From the NCBI GenBank assembly GCA_019751935.1, contig JAIEMR010000158.1:1-21533 (forward strand): 21,533 nt of DNA. Reading direction: 5' to 3'. The translations under genes were made by a program, and so were the position numbers. The DNA comes from Alphaproteobacteria bacterium (GTDB lineage: Bacteria > Pseudomonadota > Alphaproteobacteria > Paracaedibacterales > CAIULA01). The notes under the pieces are model-generated. The model made no database searches. It was not told the origin of the DNA and saw only the letters and a program-made list of their open reading frames with translations. Positions 7,634 to 15,840 of the stretch are shown piece by piece (positions within the stretch are counted from its first letter, which is position 1; every line of letters starts with the position of its first letter).

Positions 7634-8098
7634 TTAGTTGATAACTGTAATTGCTACACGGTTTTGAGCGTGTACTTCTTCTGTAGTTCCAACAGCTTGT
7701 GGTCTGTCTTTACCATAAGAAATTGTTTTCAAACGGTTAGCATCAACACCCATACCCGCTAATCCAGACTTAGCAGCTTCAGCGCGGCGTGCACCTAATG
7801 CCAAGTTGTATTCACGAGTACCACGAGCGTCCGCATGGCCTTCAACAGTTGCTGTTGTTGCAGCGTGTGTCTTTAACCAAGCAGCTTGTGCTTCTAATGT
7901 CTTTTTCGCATCATCAGAAACTGTTGACTTGTCAAATGCGAAGAAAACGCGGTCGCGAATGTTCGCTTTGAAGTCTTCAGCTGTGCCAGGAGCTGGCGCA
8001 CGGCCAACGCTAACGTTTTGTGAATCTGTGTTGCCTGTTTCGCACGCAGTCAATACAAGACCTGCTGCTAAAATTGTAAATATCTTATTTTTCATCAT
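7634..8098 (-). CDS. pal: peptidoglycan-associated outer-membrane lipoprotein
   Basis: Pal anchors the outer membrane to peptidoglycan and works with TolB in the Tol system during cell constriction. The 154-residue precursor has a lipoprotein signal ending in the lipobox LTAC, with Cys19 as the lipidated residue. A short flexible stretch (20-42) follows, then an OmpA-like domain (about 47-153). The peptidoglycan-binding signature VEGHADARGTREYNLALGARRA (written here only as its core GHADARGTREYNLALG) contains the Asp and Arg that bind diaminopimelate. AGGA five bases before the first ATG supports this start. TolB, usually upstream, is absent; the preceding gene is the zf-CHCC protein 141 bases away, so pal probably has its own promoter. 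Confidence 0.96.
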   Translation of the reverse strand: MMKNKIFTILAAGLVLTACETGNTDSQNVSVGRAPAPGTAEDFKANIRDRVFFAFDKSTVSDDAKKTLEAQAAWLKTHAATTATVEGHADARGTREYNLALGARRAEAAKSGLAGMGVDANRLKTISYGKDRPQAVGTTEEVHAQNRVAITVIN

Positions 8099-8117
8099 TG
8101 AATTCCTATTCAGTTGA

Positions 8118-8147
8118 TAATGTAGCTGTTACCAATATAAACCATAA
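8118..8147 (-). promoter_or_regulatory. candidate pal promoter
   Basis: On the minus strand TTGTTT and TATATT lie 18 bases apart in an AT-rich stretch upstream of pal (approximate coordinates). The -10 has 5 of 6 consensus bases and the -35 has 3. Only a visual match. Confidence 0.25.
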
Positions 8148-8239
8148 AAACCTTAACAAACAATAAATTTTTAGTAAAAGAAAAACCAACCTACTCTATA
8201 TGGTTTTATACAAGAGTGTAGGGAAAATGCCACACATGG

Positions 8240-8491
8240 CTAAATCATTGGTTTTTCGGCCTTTTCTTTATAAAAAAATGTACGTCCGCAATAAGGGCAA
8301 TCCACCTTATTATCTTTATTGATCTTTAGATAAACAACTGGGTGTGCCTGTGCCTGCCTATACTTTTCATACGAAAACTGAAAAGGCAAGCCATTACATC
8401 TTACAGCTTTTTTATCCACATTGATATACCCTTCCTGTTTCAAACTCCGGGTTCGTTGTTTTTCGGGATCTTCGGTGCTGATGTATTTCAT
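8240..8491 (-). CDS. zinc-finger (zf-CHCC) protein, NDUFS6-like complex I factor
   Basis: This short protein shows the CHCC zinc signature: RCNG, then AHPVVYLKI, then DCPYCGRTF. Numbered from the ATG at 8491, the ligands are Cys32, His50, Cys65 and Cys68. The pattern is that of the zf-CHCC family, whose mitochondrial member is the NDUFS6 accessory subunit of respiratory complex I. An upstream in-frame GTG (8512) would add seven residues, but AAGGAG lies between the two, ten bases before the ATG, so the ATG gives 83 residues. It is 81 bases downstream of nuoB on the same strand, which supports a complex I role. The family match is seen in the sequence; participation in complex I is inferred from family and neighbourhood. 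Confidence 0.87.
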   Translation of the reverse strand: MKYISTEDPEKQRTRSLKQEGYINVDKKAVRCNGLPFQFSYEKYRQAQAHPVVYLKINKDNKVDCPYCGRTFFYKEKAEKPMI

Positions 8492-8572
8492 ATACACTGC
8501 GCTCCTTGACACTCAAACGCCTGCCCGGCTTTTTGACACACTTTGGGTATATATTCTTGCTTTAAAATCATT

Positions 8573-9127
8573 TTAACGTGTCAGCGTTCGTTTTTGTTTA
8601 ATCTTATCTTGCAGCAATAAAATGCCATAAAGCAAAGCTTCTGCTGTGGGCGGACATCCAGGAACGTAAACATCAACAGGGACAATCCGATCGCACCCTC
8701 TCACAACAGAATAAGAGTAATGATAGTATCCTCCTCCGTTAGCGCAGCTGCCCATGGAAATAACCCATCTAGGTTCAGCCATTTGGTCATATACTTTGCG
8801 TAAAGCTGGGGCCATCTTATTGGTTAAGGTACCTGCAACAATCATGACATCTGATTGACGAGGGCTTGGCCTGAACACCACACCGAAACGATCCATATCA
8901 TAGCGGCTAGCAGCGGTATGCATCATTTCAACAGCGCAGCAAGCAAGCCCAAAGGTCATTGGCCATAAAGACCCACTTTGAGCCCATGCCGCAAGCTTAT
9001 CTAATTGGGTTACCAAAAAGCCCTTTTCATTAATTTCATCACGCACTATAGAAAAAAGGCTCTGCTCATTTTGAAGAGAAGCAGGAAGATAAGGTTTTAA
9101 ATCCTCTAAAACAGGTTTTACTCCCAC
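8573..9127 (-). CDS. nuoB: NADH-quinone oxidoreductase subunit B
   Basis: NuoB is the peripheral-arm subunit that holds the terminal 4Fe-4S cluster N2, which passes electrons to quinone. From the chosen start the protein has 184 residues. The cluster ligands are Cys63 and Cys64 (GLACCAVE), Cys128 (MGSCANGGG) and Cys158 (VPGCPPTAE). The GTG at 9127 was chosen because AGGAG sits seven bases before it and it overlaps the nuoA stop by only ten bases. An in-frame ATG at 9148 would add seven residues (191 in total) but has no ribosome site and would overlap nuoA by 31 bases. nuoC does not follow; the next gene is the zf-CHCC protein. Confidence 0.96.
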   Translation of the reverse strand: MGVKPVLEDLKPYLPASLQNEQSLFSIVRDEINEKGFLVTQLDKLAAWAQSGSLWPMTFGLACCAVEMMHTAASRYDMDRFGVVFRPSPRQSDVMIVAGTLTNKMAPALRKVYDQMAEPRWVISMGSCANGGGYYHYSYSVVRGCDRIVPVDVYVPGCPPTAEALLYGILLLQDKIKQKRTLTR

Positions 9128-9492
9128 TCTAAAGCTCCTTTTTTCCATTCATAAATAAATCCGACGGTCAAAATACCCAAAAAAAGCATCATCGACCAAA
9201 ATCCAAAAATACCAATGGTTTTAAGACTGACCGCCCATGGAAATAAAAAGGCAATTTCTAGATCAAAGATGATAAAAAGAATCGCAACCAGGTAAAACTG
9301 CACGTTAAATCGGCCGCGCGCATTATGTTCAGGTGTATCGAATGCATCAAATCCGCATTCATACGGGCTCAGTTTTTCTTTATACGGGGCTTTTTGACTG
9401 CGCCACCAGGATACAATCATCAGAGCAACTGAAAGACCAAATCCAAGCGCGAAAAACACCAAAATCGGCAGATAATTTTCAAACCGTATCAT
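9118..9492 (-). CDS. nuoA: NADH-quinone oxidoreductase subunit A
   Basis: This is a small membrane subunit of complex I near the quinone site. The 124 residues have three transmembrane helices (about 9-29, 64-84 and 90-112). The conserved loop KLSPYECGFDAFD (40-52) contains the Cys found in the family's ECG motif. AAGGA precedes the ATG at about ten bases. It overlaps nuoB slightly, so translation is coupled. Upstream on the same strand are only an interspersed repeat and the end of the giant gene, so the nuoA promoter must lie in 9493-9710. Confidence 0.96.
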   Translation of the reverse strand: MIRFENYLPILVFFALGFGLSVALMIVSWWRSQKAPYKEKLSPYECGFDAFDTPEHNARGRFNVQFYLVAILFIIFDLEIAFLFPWAVSLKTIGIFGFWSMMLFLGILTVGFIYEWKKGALEWE

Positions 9493-9518
9493 ATAAATTT
9501 TTTCCTTAATTTACGCTG

Positions 9519-9537
9519 CGTTGATTCAACGAGTATA
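9519..9537 (-). promoter_or_regulatory. palindrome and possible -10 upstream of nuoA
   Basis: CGTTGATTCAACG at 9519-9531 is a perfect 13-base palindrome 27 bases before the nuoA ATG. It directly follows a TATACT (9537-9532 on the minus strand) that could serve as a -10. No good -35 was seen at 17-18 bases; that position falls inside the repeat element. Might be an operator at the transcription start. Confidence 0.25.
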
Positions 9538-9547
9538 AATGTACAAT

Positions 9548-9630
9548 CGTCATCATGAAGACCCGAAGGGGCTGTGGTGATCCAGGCTGTTTTCTGGATT
9601 GCCACGGCGCTAACGCTCCTCGCAATGACG
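9548..9630. repeat. interspersed inverted-repeat element, copy 2
   Basis: The left arm runs from CGTCATCATGAAG to GGTGATCCAG. The right arm, CTGGATTGCCACGGCG to CGCTCCTCGCAATGACG, is largely its complement. The spacer is only about seven bases, shorter than in the other copies. It lies between the giant gene and nuoA. Confidence 0.85.
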
Positions 9631-9666
9631 CAAACGTGTACTTAATTTATACCGCTATGATGTCGG

Positions 9667-9700
9667 AAAAAGGCTAAATGGTCAATGTTTAAAGCCTTTT
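9667..9700 (-). terminator. probable terminator of the giant exported-protein gene
   Basis: AAAAGGCT (9668-9675) and AGCCTTTT (9693-9700) form an eight-base stem with a 17-base loop just after the stop at 9711. The stem is AT-flanked and its T-run on the minus strand is short (five), so termination may be weak. Confidence 0.5.
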
Positions 9701-9710
9701 CTAATAGACA

Positions 9711-12700
9711 TCATTCAAAACCTCTATCGGCATCACCCCCCAAAGGTTTCAAAATTGTATGTAAAGAACCCCCAACATAATCCCCAGCTCGCCTACCAAA
9801 TGAGAACTCAAAATTGGGATCTAAATGACGACAAGCGGAGGTGAAAAGTTGCCTTGAAGTTTTTGCTGGCGCTACACCAAGCTCAGATGAGGCAAAAATT
9901 TCATCAATACAATTGAACATTCTATCTTCAGGTGAGGCAGATGACGCCATCATAATTGGCAAAACACGATCAAGGATATCAAGACCTTTCTTTTCCAAGC
10001 CCTTCAGCACAGAGAACATGCTAATAACGGTGCAAGTCCTTTGATGATTCAAAACACGATTTGGTAACACTGATGCACGCATTTCTAAAGGAAGACCTTC
10101 TGACAAGAAAATATCTTTCAGCTTAACCAAAGCATGCTTAAATGTCTGAATGAAATGTTGCTGCTTTGATTCATTTTCTTCAGCCTCTAATACGACTCTT
10201 TCAGCTAGCAATTGTACCTTGTGCTCTTCATGCTCCCGTTTTATAAGCTCAAAATCTAGCTTACCGCCTCCCCAAACATCCAACACAAGATTCCCAACGT
10301 CTTTTCGTATTACTTCGCTAACTTGAGCAAGAAAAACTTCGACCTCGGCAATCTGTTCATCGAGCTCTTCTAAACTTCCTGTTCTCGGCCTGACCGATTG
10401 ACCCATAAGGTTTTTAACATACCCATGAGCAACTTTTTCGCAAGCTTCTACAAGCGTCGCTGCCTCTCTCTTATCTAACCTCTTAGACCTAAGACCAAAA
10501 ACGCCGCCGGTTCCAATTAGTTTGCTCGCCATTTTTACACGAGTCTCATCACCAGGAAACTTCAAAGACCCATTAGAAACAAACTTTAAGACTCGATGAC
10601 CTGTTGACATTGTCCTTTCCTCTTGAGCTTTTCTATACTCGTCTTCTGAGAAAGTGTCTTTCTGCGCATCAAGGAATCGGTCATGCTCTTCTAAAACGGA
10701 CTTCCATAGTCTCTTCGCTTCCTCTTTATGCTCCATATCCTCTTGTAAAAAGGCTAAAGGAACAGCGGCATCTGCCCCTCCTTCTGCCTTAAGGCGCGCC
10801 ATCGTTATAATAACGTTAACAAAATCTGCGTGATCGATTGCTTTTCCAGATCGCTTATCAAAATACGGACTTCTCCAAACTGTTTCAAAAAGGGATGAAT
10901 TTAAATCCGCTCCTTCCAATGATTGAGCCGTCAAAACAACACGAGCTTCTACTGCTCTCGCTGAGAAAGGATTATTGACATCTTCTTCTCTATCCAAATA
11001 ACCATCGGATTGTCCTTCTGCGACAGAACTCATCAGTTTTCTATAAACTTCGATTTCCGTTAGCGATGCTTTTTCAACGGGAGTTTGCCCAAAAGAATCT
11101 TTCGAGCTCATCAAGTAAATAATCCCTAAGTGATCAAGCGCTTTTGATAACCCTTCAAGTTGTTCAACCGGCAATAAATGGGCAATGTTTTGTCCCTGTC
11201 TATTTCGGTATTTTAAATAGAATTCCCTTACATAGGGCTGATTTATTGACGAGCCAAAAAGCTGATTTAAACTAGAAATCGCTGTTAAATCCAACGTTTC
11301 AGCATTAATCTCATTCTTATCCTCATAATAAGCTCTGATAAGAGCAGAGAAATGATCGCCTTTAAAACCCTCGCCTCTTTGCACCTTATTTGCCACATAC
11401 TGAATAAGGGGAGCGCCGTCAACCGAATGTCTTCTCAGCATGGCTCGATCCAACTCGTTCAATAATAAATGAGGATAAATTTCAGGAACCTGATCTAGCA
11501 AGGAATGAACAATAAAAAGATTAATGCGAGATAAAGGTCTCATAGTAATGTACTTAATAAGTCTGTCGATTTCCCATTTATACTGACTCTCTAACTCTGG
11601 ATCAGCCCAACGTGCAGCGGCTCTTTGGTCGTTGATTTGTTTAATGTACCCCATAAATGCTGCTGGATCATCTAGCGAAAAATAAGGAAGACCTTCAGAT
11701 AAACGCTTATAGTCCCACACATTTCTTACAACATCTTGCACTCGATTCCGCTCAGACGGACTTAGCAGATGAGGAATTGTCTGCCCTGCGCTGTTACGAT
11801 AGGAGATAAAAAACTCTCTTTGGATTTCTTCGGGTAACTCTTGAAACATCCAATAAAAAGCTTGTCCCAGATTTAATTCATTAGCATCAATGTAACCATT
11901 ATCCAACATGTAAGCCCTGACAAGAGCTTGAAAAGCCTCTAAATGCTGTCTCTTTTCCCGATCTTGAGGAGCACTTAGAATTAATGTCGCTAATGTCAAA
12001 GATCCATTCTCGACCATAGGAACAACACAGCTAACATCCTCTAGCACCCTCCTTTTATGAAGTTCTGGATATTGTATGCCCATCAAAGAATCTGCCAGAA
12101 ACTGAAGACAAGAACGACCATCAGTCATTCTATATGCCCTTAAAGCATCCCTGTACCCATCAAATTTCACAATATCAGGATATAATTTAGGCAAACTCTC
12201 TAACCTTAAATACCGTGTTAGTTCAAGGATATTAAATAGATTTGTAGGGTCTGTAAGATCTTTGGAGTGCCAGTATATGCTGGGCTCTCCTCTTCGTGGC
12301 ATTTCTTGCAATAAATTATAAAAAACCTGCCGATCCTCTGGACTATTTCCTATTATTATCCTGCCTAGGGAATTAGTATTCATAGTGGGGAGAAAATGCG
12401 TTACGTTTCGCCCATCAGAATCGCGATACCCGATAAAAAACCTTCTCTGTGTTTCTGGACTTGCTCCAGAAAAATGCCACAAAAGAGGGCTTTTTGGCAT
12501 CTTTAAGCTGGGTATACTTCCATCTTCAGAAAAAATATCCAGAAGCCTACCGAATATCATCACAAAATTGCCTTCTTCTTCCAAAAACCCTTCGGCAAAC
12601 TTTTTACTACCATACCTAACTGCATTTTCAAGGCAACTTGTCAGTATATTGGAGGAAGACTTCAAAAAGTCTTTAGCACGATCATCTTGTCTTGCCATAT

Positions 12701-15494
12701 AAACATACAATGACGTTATATACGGCACGTATCCTTCTGCGTCGGCGGCATGAATTACGAGTGGATTTTCGTCAAAAAGCCGCTTAAAACTCTCTAGCTC
12801 CTCTCCAAATCTTGGAATTCTCACTGTATCACTTGGGACGTCACTTGAGCTTCGAGGTTCAAAATAATGACTTTTATACATCCTCTCGAAATACAACCGA
12901 GAACGCCGTATTATCATTCGCTCTTCGGTTGAATAAAACCCATCCTTTTCATATTCTCTTATTCCTTTACCTGTTAATGATTGAACGACGCCCCCTACAT
13001 CAGCCGATAACTCAGGAACTGAATAATCTGCGCTGTTCTTATATTCTTTAAAAAATCTTTGGTAATATTCTGGGCGAACTTGATCAAAAACTGCCAAATC
13101 GGTTCCTTGGCGTAAATCCAGCTCTCTGTGTGTAATCACATATTCAGCTGTATAATAACTATCAAAAAGAGCGGCCACTGCCCAAGGATTTCCTTGATCC
13201 ATATGATATTGAAGCAAAGCTTTACCAGCTAGCCTATACTCTCTTAAAGTTTTTTTGAGCTCAGGATAATCATTTAAAATACCATAAATATCTGGCAATG
13301 TTTCTAACAGCTGTGGATTACTGTTTAGAATTGACACCAATTTGCCTTCAACAGCCTCGAGATGAGGCCTATAATCCCAGCTCATCTCCGTATCCATTAA
13401 AGCTTGTTGCTTGATTTTATTTCTTACTTCTATAACTGAAAACAACTGAGATAAAGCATAAACATTTACTTGATTGTGATCTGTTGTCCGACGAAAAGGC
13501 ACTATTGTCCCAACGTCATCATCTGAATCATAATCGTCAGCTGATGCAAAGCCGTCTAACCCATGAGGGTCATTAAATAATCCCGCATCTAATAGAGTAT
13601 TTACAATAGCTCCTGAAGAATCAAAACCTAGATGATACTCAAGCAGATTACTACCATCATCAGTTTGGTAACTTTCTAAAACTCCCTTACCGGAAAGATC
13701 TGCAATCAGAAGAGGATATGCCTCTGGGATAAGCTCTAATAGCCGAGCAGGTTTCCCATTTAGAACACTCTGAGCATAAATTGCAGCAATCCCAGCAAGA
13801 TGCGCATTACGTTCTCTTTCGTCTTCAAATAAAGGATTACCTTCATACATAGGCATATCTTTGATAGCTTGCCAAATCTTTGCTAATGCACCTGTATCTA
13901 ATTCAGAAAGATTTTCTAATTGTTCTTTTATCTCTAAATGACGAACCTTTTCATCCTCTACAGCGGCTGAAGCTGCATCAAAAGATCTAATTGACGATCC
14001 CCGCGTATCAGGCTCATCTGAGTCATAATCATCATCTGCGGAGATTGCAACTGTAACAGGAGAGGATCCATTAAAACCTTGTCCTCTTGCATTTTTGTAA
14101 TTATCAAAAAACCATTCCAAATGGGAATTGGTTTCACCAAATACACTTTTGTCAGGAATAGACTCTAGATTCAAAGTGTCGGCAGTAATTGGAGCATCAT
14201 TCATTTGATGAGCCTGCACCATATTCACAAAAATTTTTCTTGATGCAACTTTGTACTTTTCCAAGGTATTGCTCAAAATAAGAGTTGAGGAATATTGAAG
14301 CCATGATTTACCACCGCTTCTTTTAAATTCTATCAAAGCCTGTCTGCCCTCACGGTGAGTTAACATTGCCTCATGGAGAAAAGGATAGAGCGCTATTGCC
14401 TTTGCCTGTTCATCGCTAAATATTTCTGGAAAAACTCTGATTTGTAATTCTAATTTTTTAGCTTTTGTGCGCGCTTCTTGGTTTTTCGAATCTAATTTAA
14501 TTTTATCAAGATCAGATAAAATATCATCCACTGTTGGTACAGGCCCCCTCTCAACATTAGGCGCTTGCCCACTCAATCTTGCCGTCAAGATCCCAGACCA
14601 AATTTGATTAAGCCGAATGACTTCTGCTTCATCTATTTCCTGTTTTGCTTGAGGATTCTCAACCACTGAAGCTGGTTCAGGTGTAATTTCTGGTGCTGTA
14701 TCTACTGCAACTGTCCTATCTTCAGAGCCGCCAGCACTACTAGTGGTGACAGCAAGACTATCTCCAGTGGTAGCACCAGTCACAACAGCGGCAGGTTTGT
14801 CATCATCGGTGCGCTCTGCTGCGCCAGAGCTAGCTCCGCCACTGGCACGAACAGCACGACTCGAAGTTACAGATGGAAAACGCTGCCCTGATTTATTCTC
14901 ATAATCATCAAAAAACCATTCCATATGCCCAGGAGTTGCTTGACCTGGAACAAGAAAGTCCTGTTGATTAAGGCTTGCTAAATCCAAAATAGAGGAATCA
15001 ATGGGAAAAGAATCCCCAAACGAATGATCCATTTGATAAGCCCGAACAAGATGGGAAAAAGCTACTCTATCAGGATTGATCTTATCTTCTGTCATCCCTT
15101 GTACAATATTTTTACATATTCTTTGAGCAATAAAGTCAATGAGAGAACCCTTGTTACTTGTCTTGCGATTCTTTAGCGCTGTTCTAAGATAGGGGATTTC
15201 TACCATTGCGCCATAAAATTTAGGTGATATGGCTAACTCTTTTACAAGAGGTTTTGCGGCATCATTATCAAACGGAAAAGATTTTCCATCACCGCTAAGC
15301 CAGTCGGTGACCTCTTTTGGATCAGTCTTTTCTGTCTTAATTTTTTGAATCTTTTGCATCATCTCTTGAACAATCTGAGCCGTCGGCTCAGTAGCTGTCA
15401 TCGCATCTCCAGTGGAGATCGCTAGACTTAATGCCAGCACACTAAAAATAGAAAAGCTTAACCTCAGCAAAGAAAATGAGCAAAAACTAACCAT
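9711..15494 (-). CDS. giant exported modular repeat protein, no recognised family
   Basis: A single open frame of 1927 residues begins at an ATG preceded by AAGGGG. The N-terminus is a signal-like hydrophobic stretch (about 8-26). A module of roughly 200 residues recurs: a helical part with YP-x-L...LxxYRxxDGxxxLQY, then LVRAYxxD...INADTLDL, then an aromatic motif [W/E/R]FFxxYxNxxGQ. The phenylalanine pair of this motif is at residues 194, 462, 814, 1019, 1228 and (as FY) 1425, so the last four are about 200 apart. A Ser/Thr/Ala-rich linker occupies about 208-300, and acidic DDYDSD strings follow the second motif and precede the third. The tail (about 1500-1927) lacks the module and contains a charged, probably coiled-coil segment (about 1700-1790). 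No catalytic motif was found. Helical repeats suggest a binding or scaffold role; secretion to a host is speculation. It is flanked by two copies of the interspersed repeat. Confidence 0.9.
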   Translation of the reverse strand: MVSFCSFSLLRLSFSIFSVLALSLAISTGDAMTATEPTAQIVQEMMQKIQKIKTEKTDPKEVTDWLSGDGKSFPFDNDAAKPLVKELAISPKFYGAMVEIPYLRTALKNRKTSNKGSLIDFIAQRICKNIVQGMTEDKINPDRVAFSHLVRAYQMDHSFGDSFPIDSSILDLASLNQQDFLVPGQATPGHMEWFFDDYENKSGQRFPSVTSSRAVRASGGASSGAAERTDDDKPAAVVTGATTGDSLAVTTSSAGGSEDRTVAVDTAPEITPEPASVVENPQAKQEIDEAEVIRLNQIWSGILTARLSGQAPNVERGPVPTVDDILSDLDKIKLDSKNQEARTKAKKLELQIRVFPEIFSDEQAKAIALYPFLHEAMLTHREGRQALIEFKRSGGKSWLQYSSTLILSNTLEKYKVASRKIFVNMVQAHQMNDAPITADTLNLESIPDKSVFGETNSHLEWFFDNYKNARGQGFNGSSPVTVAISADDDYDSDEPDTRGSSIRSFDAASAAVEDEKVRHLEIKEQLENLSELDTGALAKIWQAIKDMPMYEGNPLFEDERERNAHLAGIAAIYAQSVLNGKPARLLELIPEAYPLLIADLSGKGVLESYQTDDGSNLLEYHLGFDSSGAIVNTLLDAGLFNDPHGLDGFASADDYDSDDDVGTIVPFRRTTDHNQVNVYALSQLFSVIEVRNKIKQQALMDTEMSWDYRPHLEAVEGKLVSILNSNPQLLETLPDIYGILNDYPELKKTLREYRLAGKALLQYHMDQGNPWAVAALFDSYYTAEYVITHRELDLRQGTDLAVFDQVRPEYYQRFFKEYKNSADYSVPELSADVGGVVQSLTGKGIREYEKDGFYSTEERMIIRRSRLYFERMYKSHYFEPRSSSDVPSDTVRIPRFGEELESFKRLFDENPLVIHAADAEGYVPYITSLYVYMARQDDRAKDFLKSSSNILTSCLENAVRYGSKKFAEGFLEEEGNFVMIFGRLLDIFSEDGSIPSLKMPKSPLLWHFSGASPETQRRFFIGYRDSDGRNVTHFLPTMNTNSLGRIIIGNSPEDRQVFYNLLQEMPRRGEPSIYWHSKDLTDPTNLFNILELTRYLRLESLPKLYPDIVKFDGYRDALRAYRMTDGRSCLQFLADSLMGIQYPELHKRRVLEDVSCVVPMVENGSLTLATLILSAPQDREKRQHLEAFQALVRAYMLDNGYIDANELNLGQAFYWMFQELPEEIQREFFISYRNSAGQTIPHLLSPSERNRVQDVVRNVWDYKRLSEGLPYFSLDDPAAFMGYIKQINDQRAAARWADPELESQYKWEIDRLIKYITMRPLSRINLFIVHSLLDQVPEIYPHLLLNELDRAMLRRHSVDGAPLIQYVANKVQRGEGFKGDHFSALIRAYYEDKNEINAETLDLTAISSLNQLFGSSINQPYVREFYLKYRNRQGQNIAHLLPVEQLEGLSKALDHLGIIYLMSSKDSFGQTPVEKASLTEIEVYRKLMSSVAEGQSDGYLDREEDVNNPFSARAVEARVVLTAQSLEGADLNSSLFETVWRSPYFDKRSGKAIDHADFVNVIITMARLKAEGGADAAVPLAFLQEDMEHKEEAKRLWKSVLEEHDRFLDAQKDTFSEDEYRKAQEERTMSTGHRVLKFVSNGSLKFPGDETRVKMASKLIGTGGVFGLRSKRLDKREAATLVEACEKVAHGYVKNLMGQSVRPRTGSLEELDEQIAEVEVFLAQVSEVIRKDVGNLVLDVWGGGKLDFELIKREHEEHKVQLLAERVVLEAEENESKQQHFIQTFKHALVKLKDIFLSEGLPLEMRASVLPNRVLNHQRTCTVISMFSVLKGLEKKGLDILDRVLPIMMASSASPEDRMFNCIDEIFASSELGVAPAKTSRQLFTSACRHLDPNFEFSFGRRAGDYVGGSLHTILKPLGGDADRGFE

Positions 15495-15685
15495 TATATA
15501 ATAACCCCTTGAATTGTTTTTTTACGTAGAATTTTTGAAAATAAATCTCTTCATATACGTAAATATAACCAAAAGGATTTTCAAGTTATTTTTCAGAGTA
15601 AAATAAATGGTATTTTTTCTTAAGACTCATTTAGGATTATATAGGATAAATATATAACTAATCTCTTAAAAGTGATAATGTTCCG
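15495..15685. other. AT-rich leader upstream of the giant gene
   Basis: Together with the repeat at 15686-15779 this forms a 346-base gap before ada. It is very AT-rich. A perfect minus-strand TATAAT lies at 15641-15636 but without a recognisable -35 at 17-18 bases, and it would give a leader of about 135 bases. No coding gene or RNA was recognised. Confidence 0.4.
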
Positions 15686-15779
15686 CGTCACCTCGAGGAG
15701 CGATTGCTCCGTGGCAATCCAGTAAAAACATTTAAGTTCCAACATCTTTCTGGATCGCCACACTTCGTTCGCGATGACA
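15686..15779. repeat. interspersed inverted-repeat element, copy 3
   Basis: The left arm, CGTCACCTCGAGGAGCG to GTGGCAATCCAG, is matched by CTGGATCGCCACAC to CGCGATGAC after an AT-rich spacer of about 27 bases. It belongs to the same family as the copies at 7426 and 9548. It lies between the start of the giant gene and the end of ada. Confidence 0.85.
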
Positions 15780-15840
15780 ATCGTTGTTATCATTTTATAA
15801 AGATTTAGCTATACCAGCCCTGCCATATGTGAGGTAACTG

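Noticed and set aside
7320..8239. CRISPR array or tRNA genes in the repeat-bearing intergenic spaces.
   Set aside because: The repeats are single inverted elements far apart, not regularly spaced direct repeats, and no cloverleaf with a TTCGA-type T loop was found.
12385..13051. Plus-strand open frames of 79-105 codons inside the giant gene.
   Set aside because: They lie opposite a coherent repeat-bearing frame and have no ribosome sites or recognisable domains.
9711..15494. Ankyrin, TPR or RTX repeats in the giant protein.
   Set aside because: The module is about 200 residues and lacks the ankyrin TPLH core, the TPR spacing and the GGxGxD nonapeptides, so none of these names is supported.
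15620..15793. A 57-codon minus-strand frame starting with ATG that runs through repeat copy 3.
   Set aside because: It is mostly the repeat itself followed by AT-rich leader, has no ribosome site, and shows no protein-like conservation of pattern; a chance frame.
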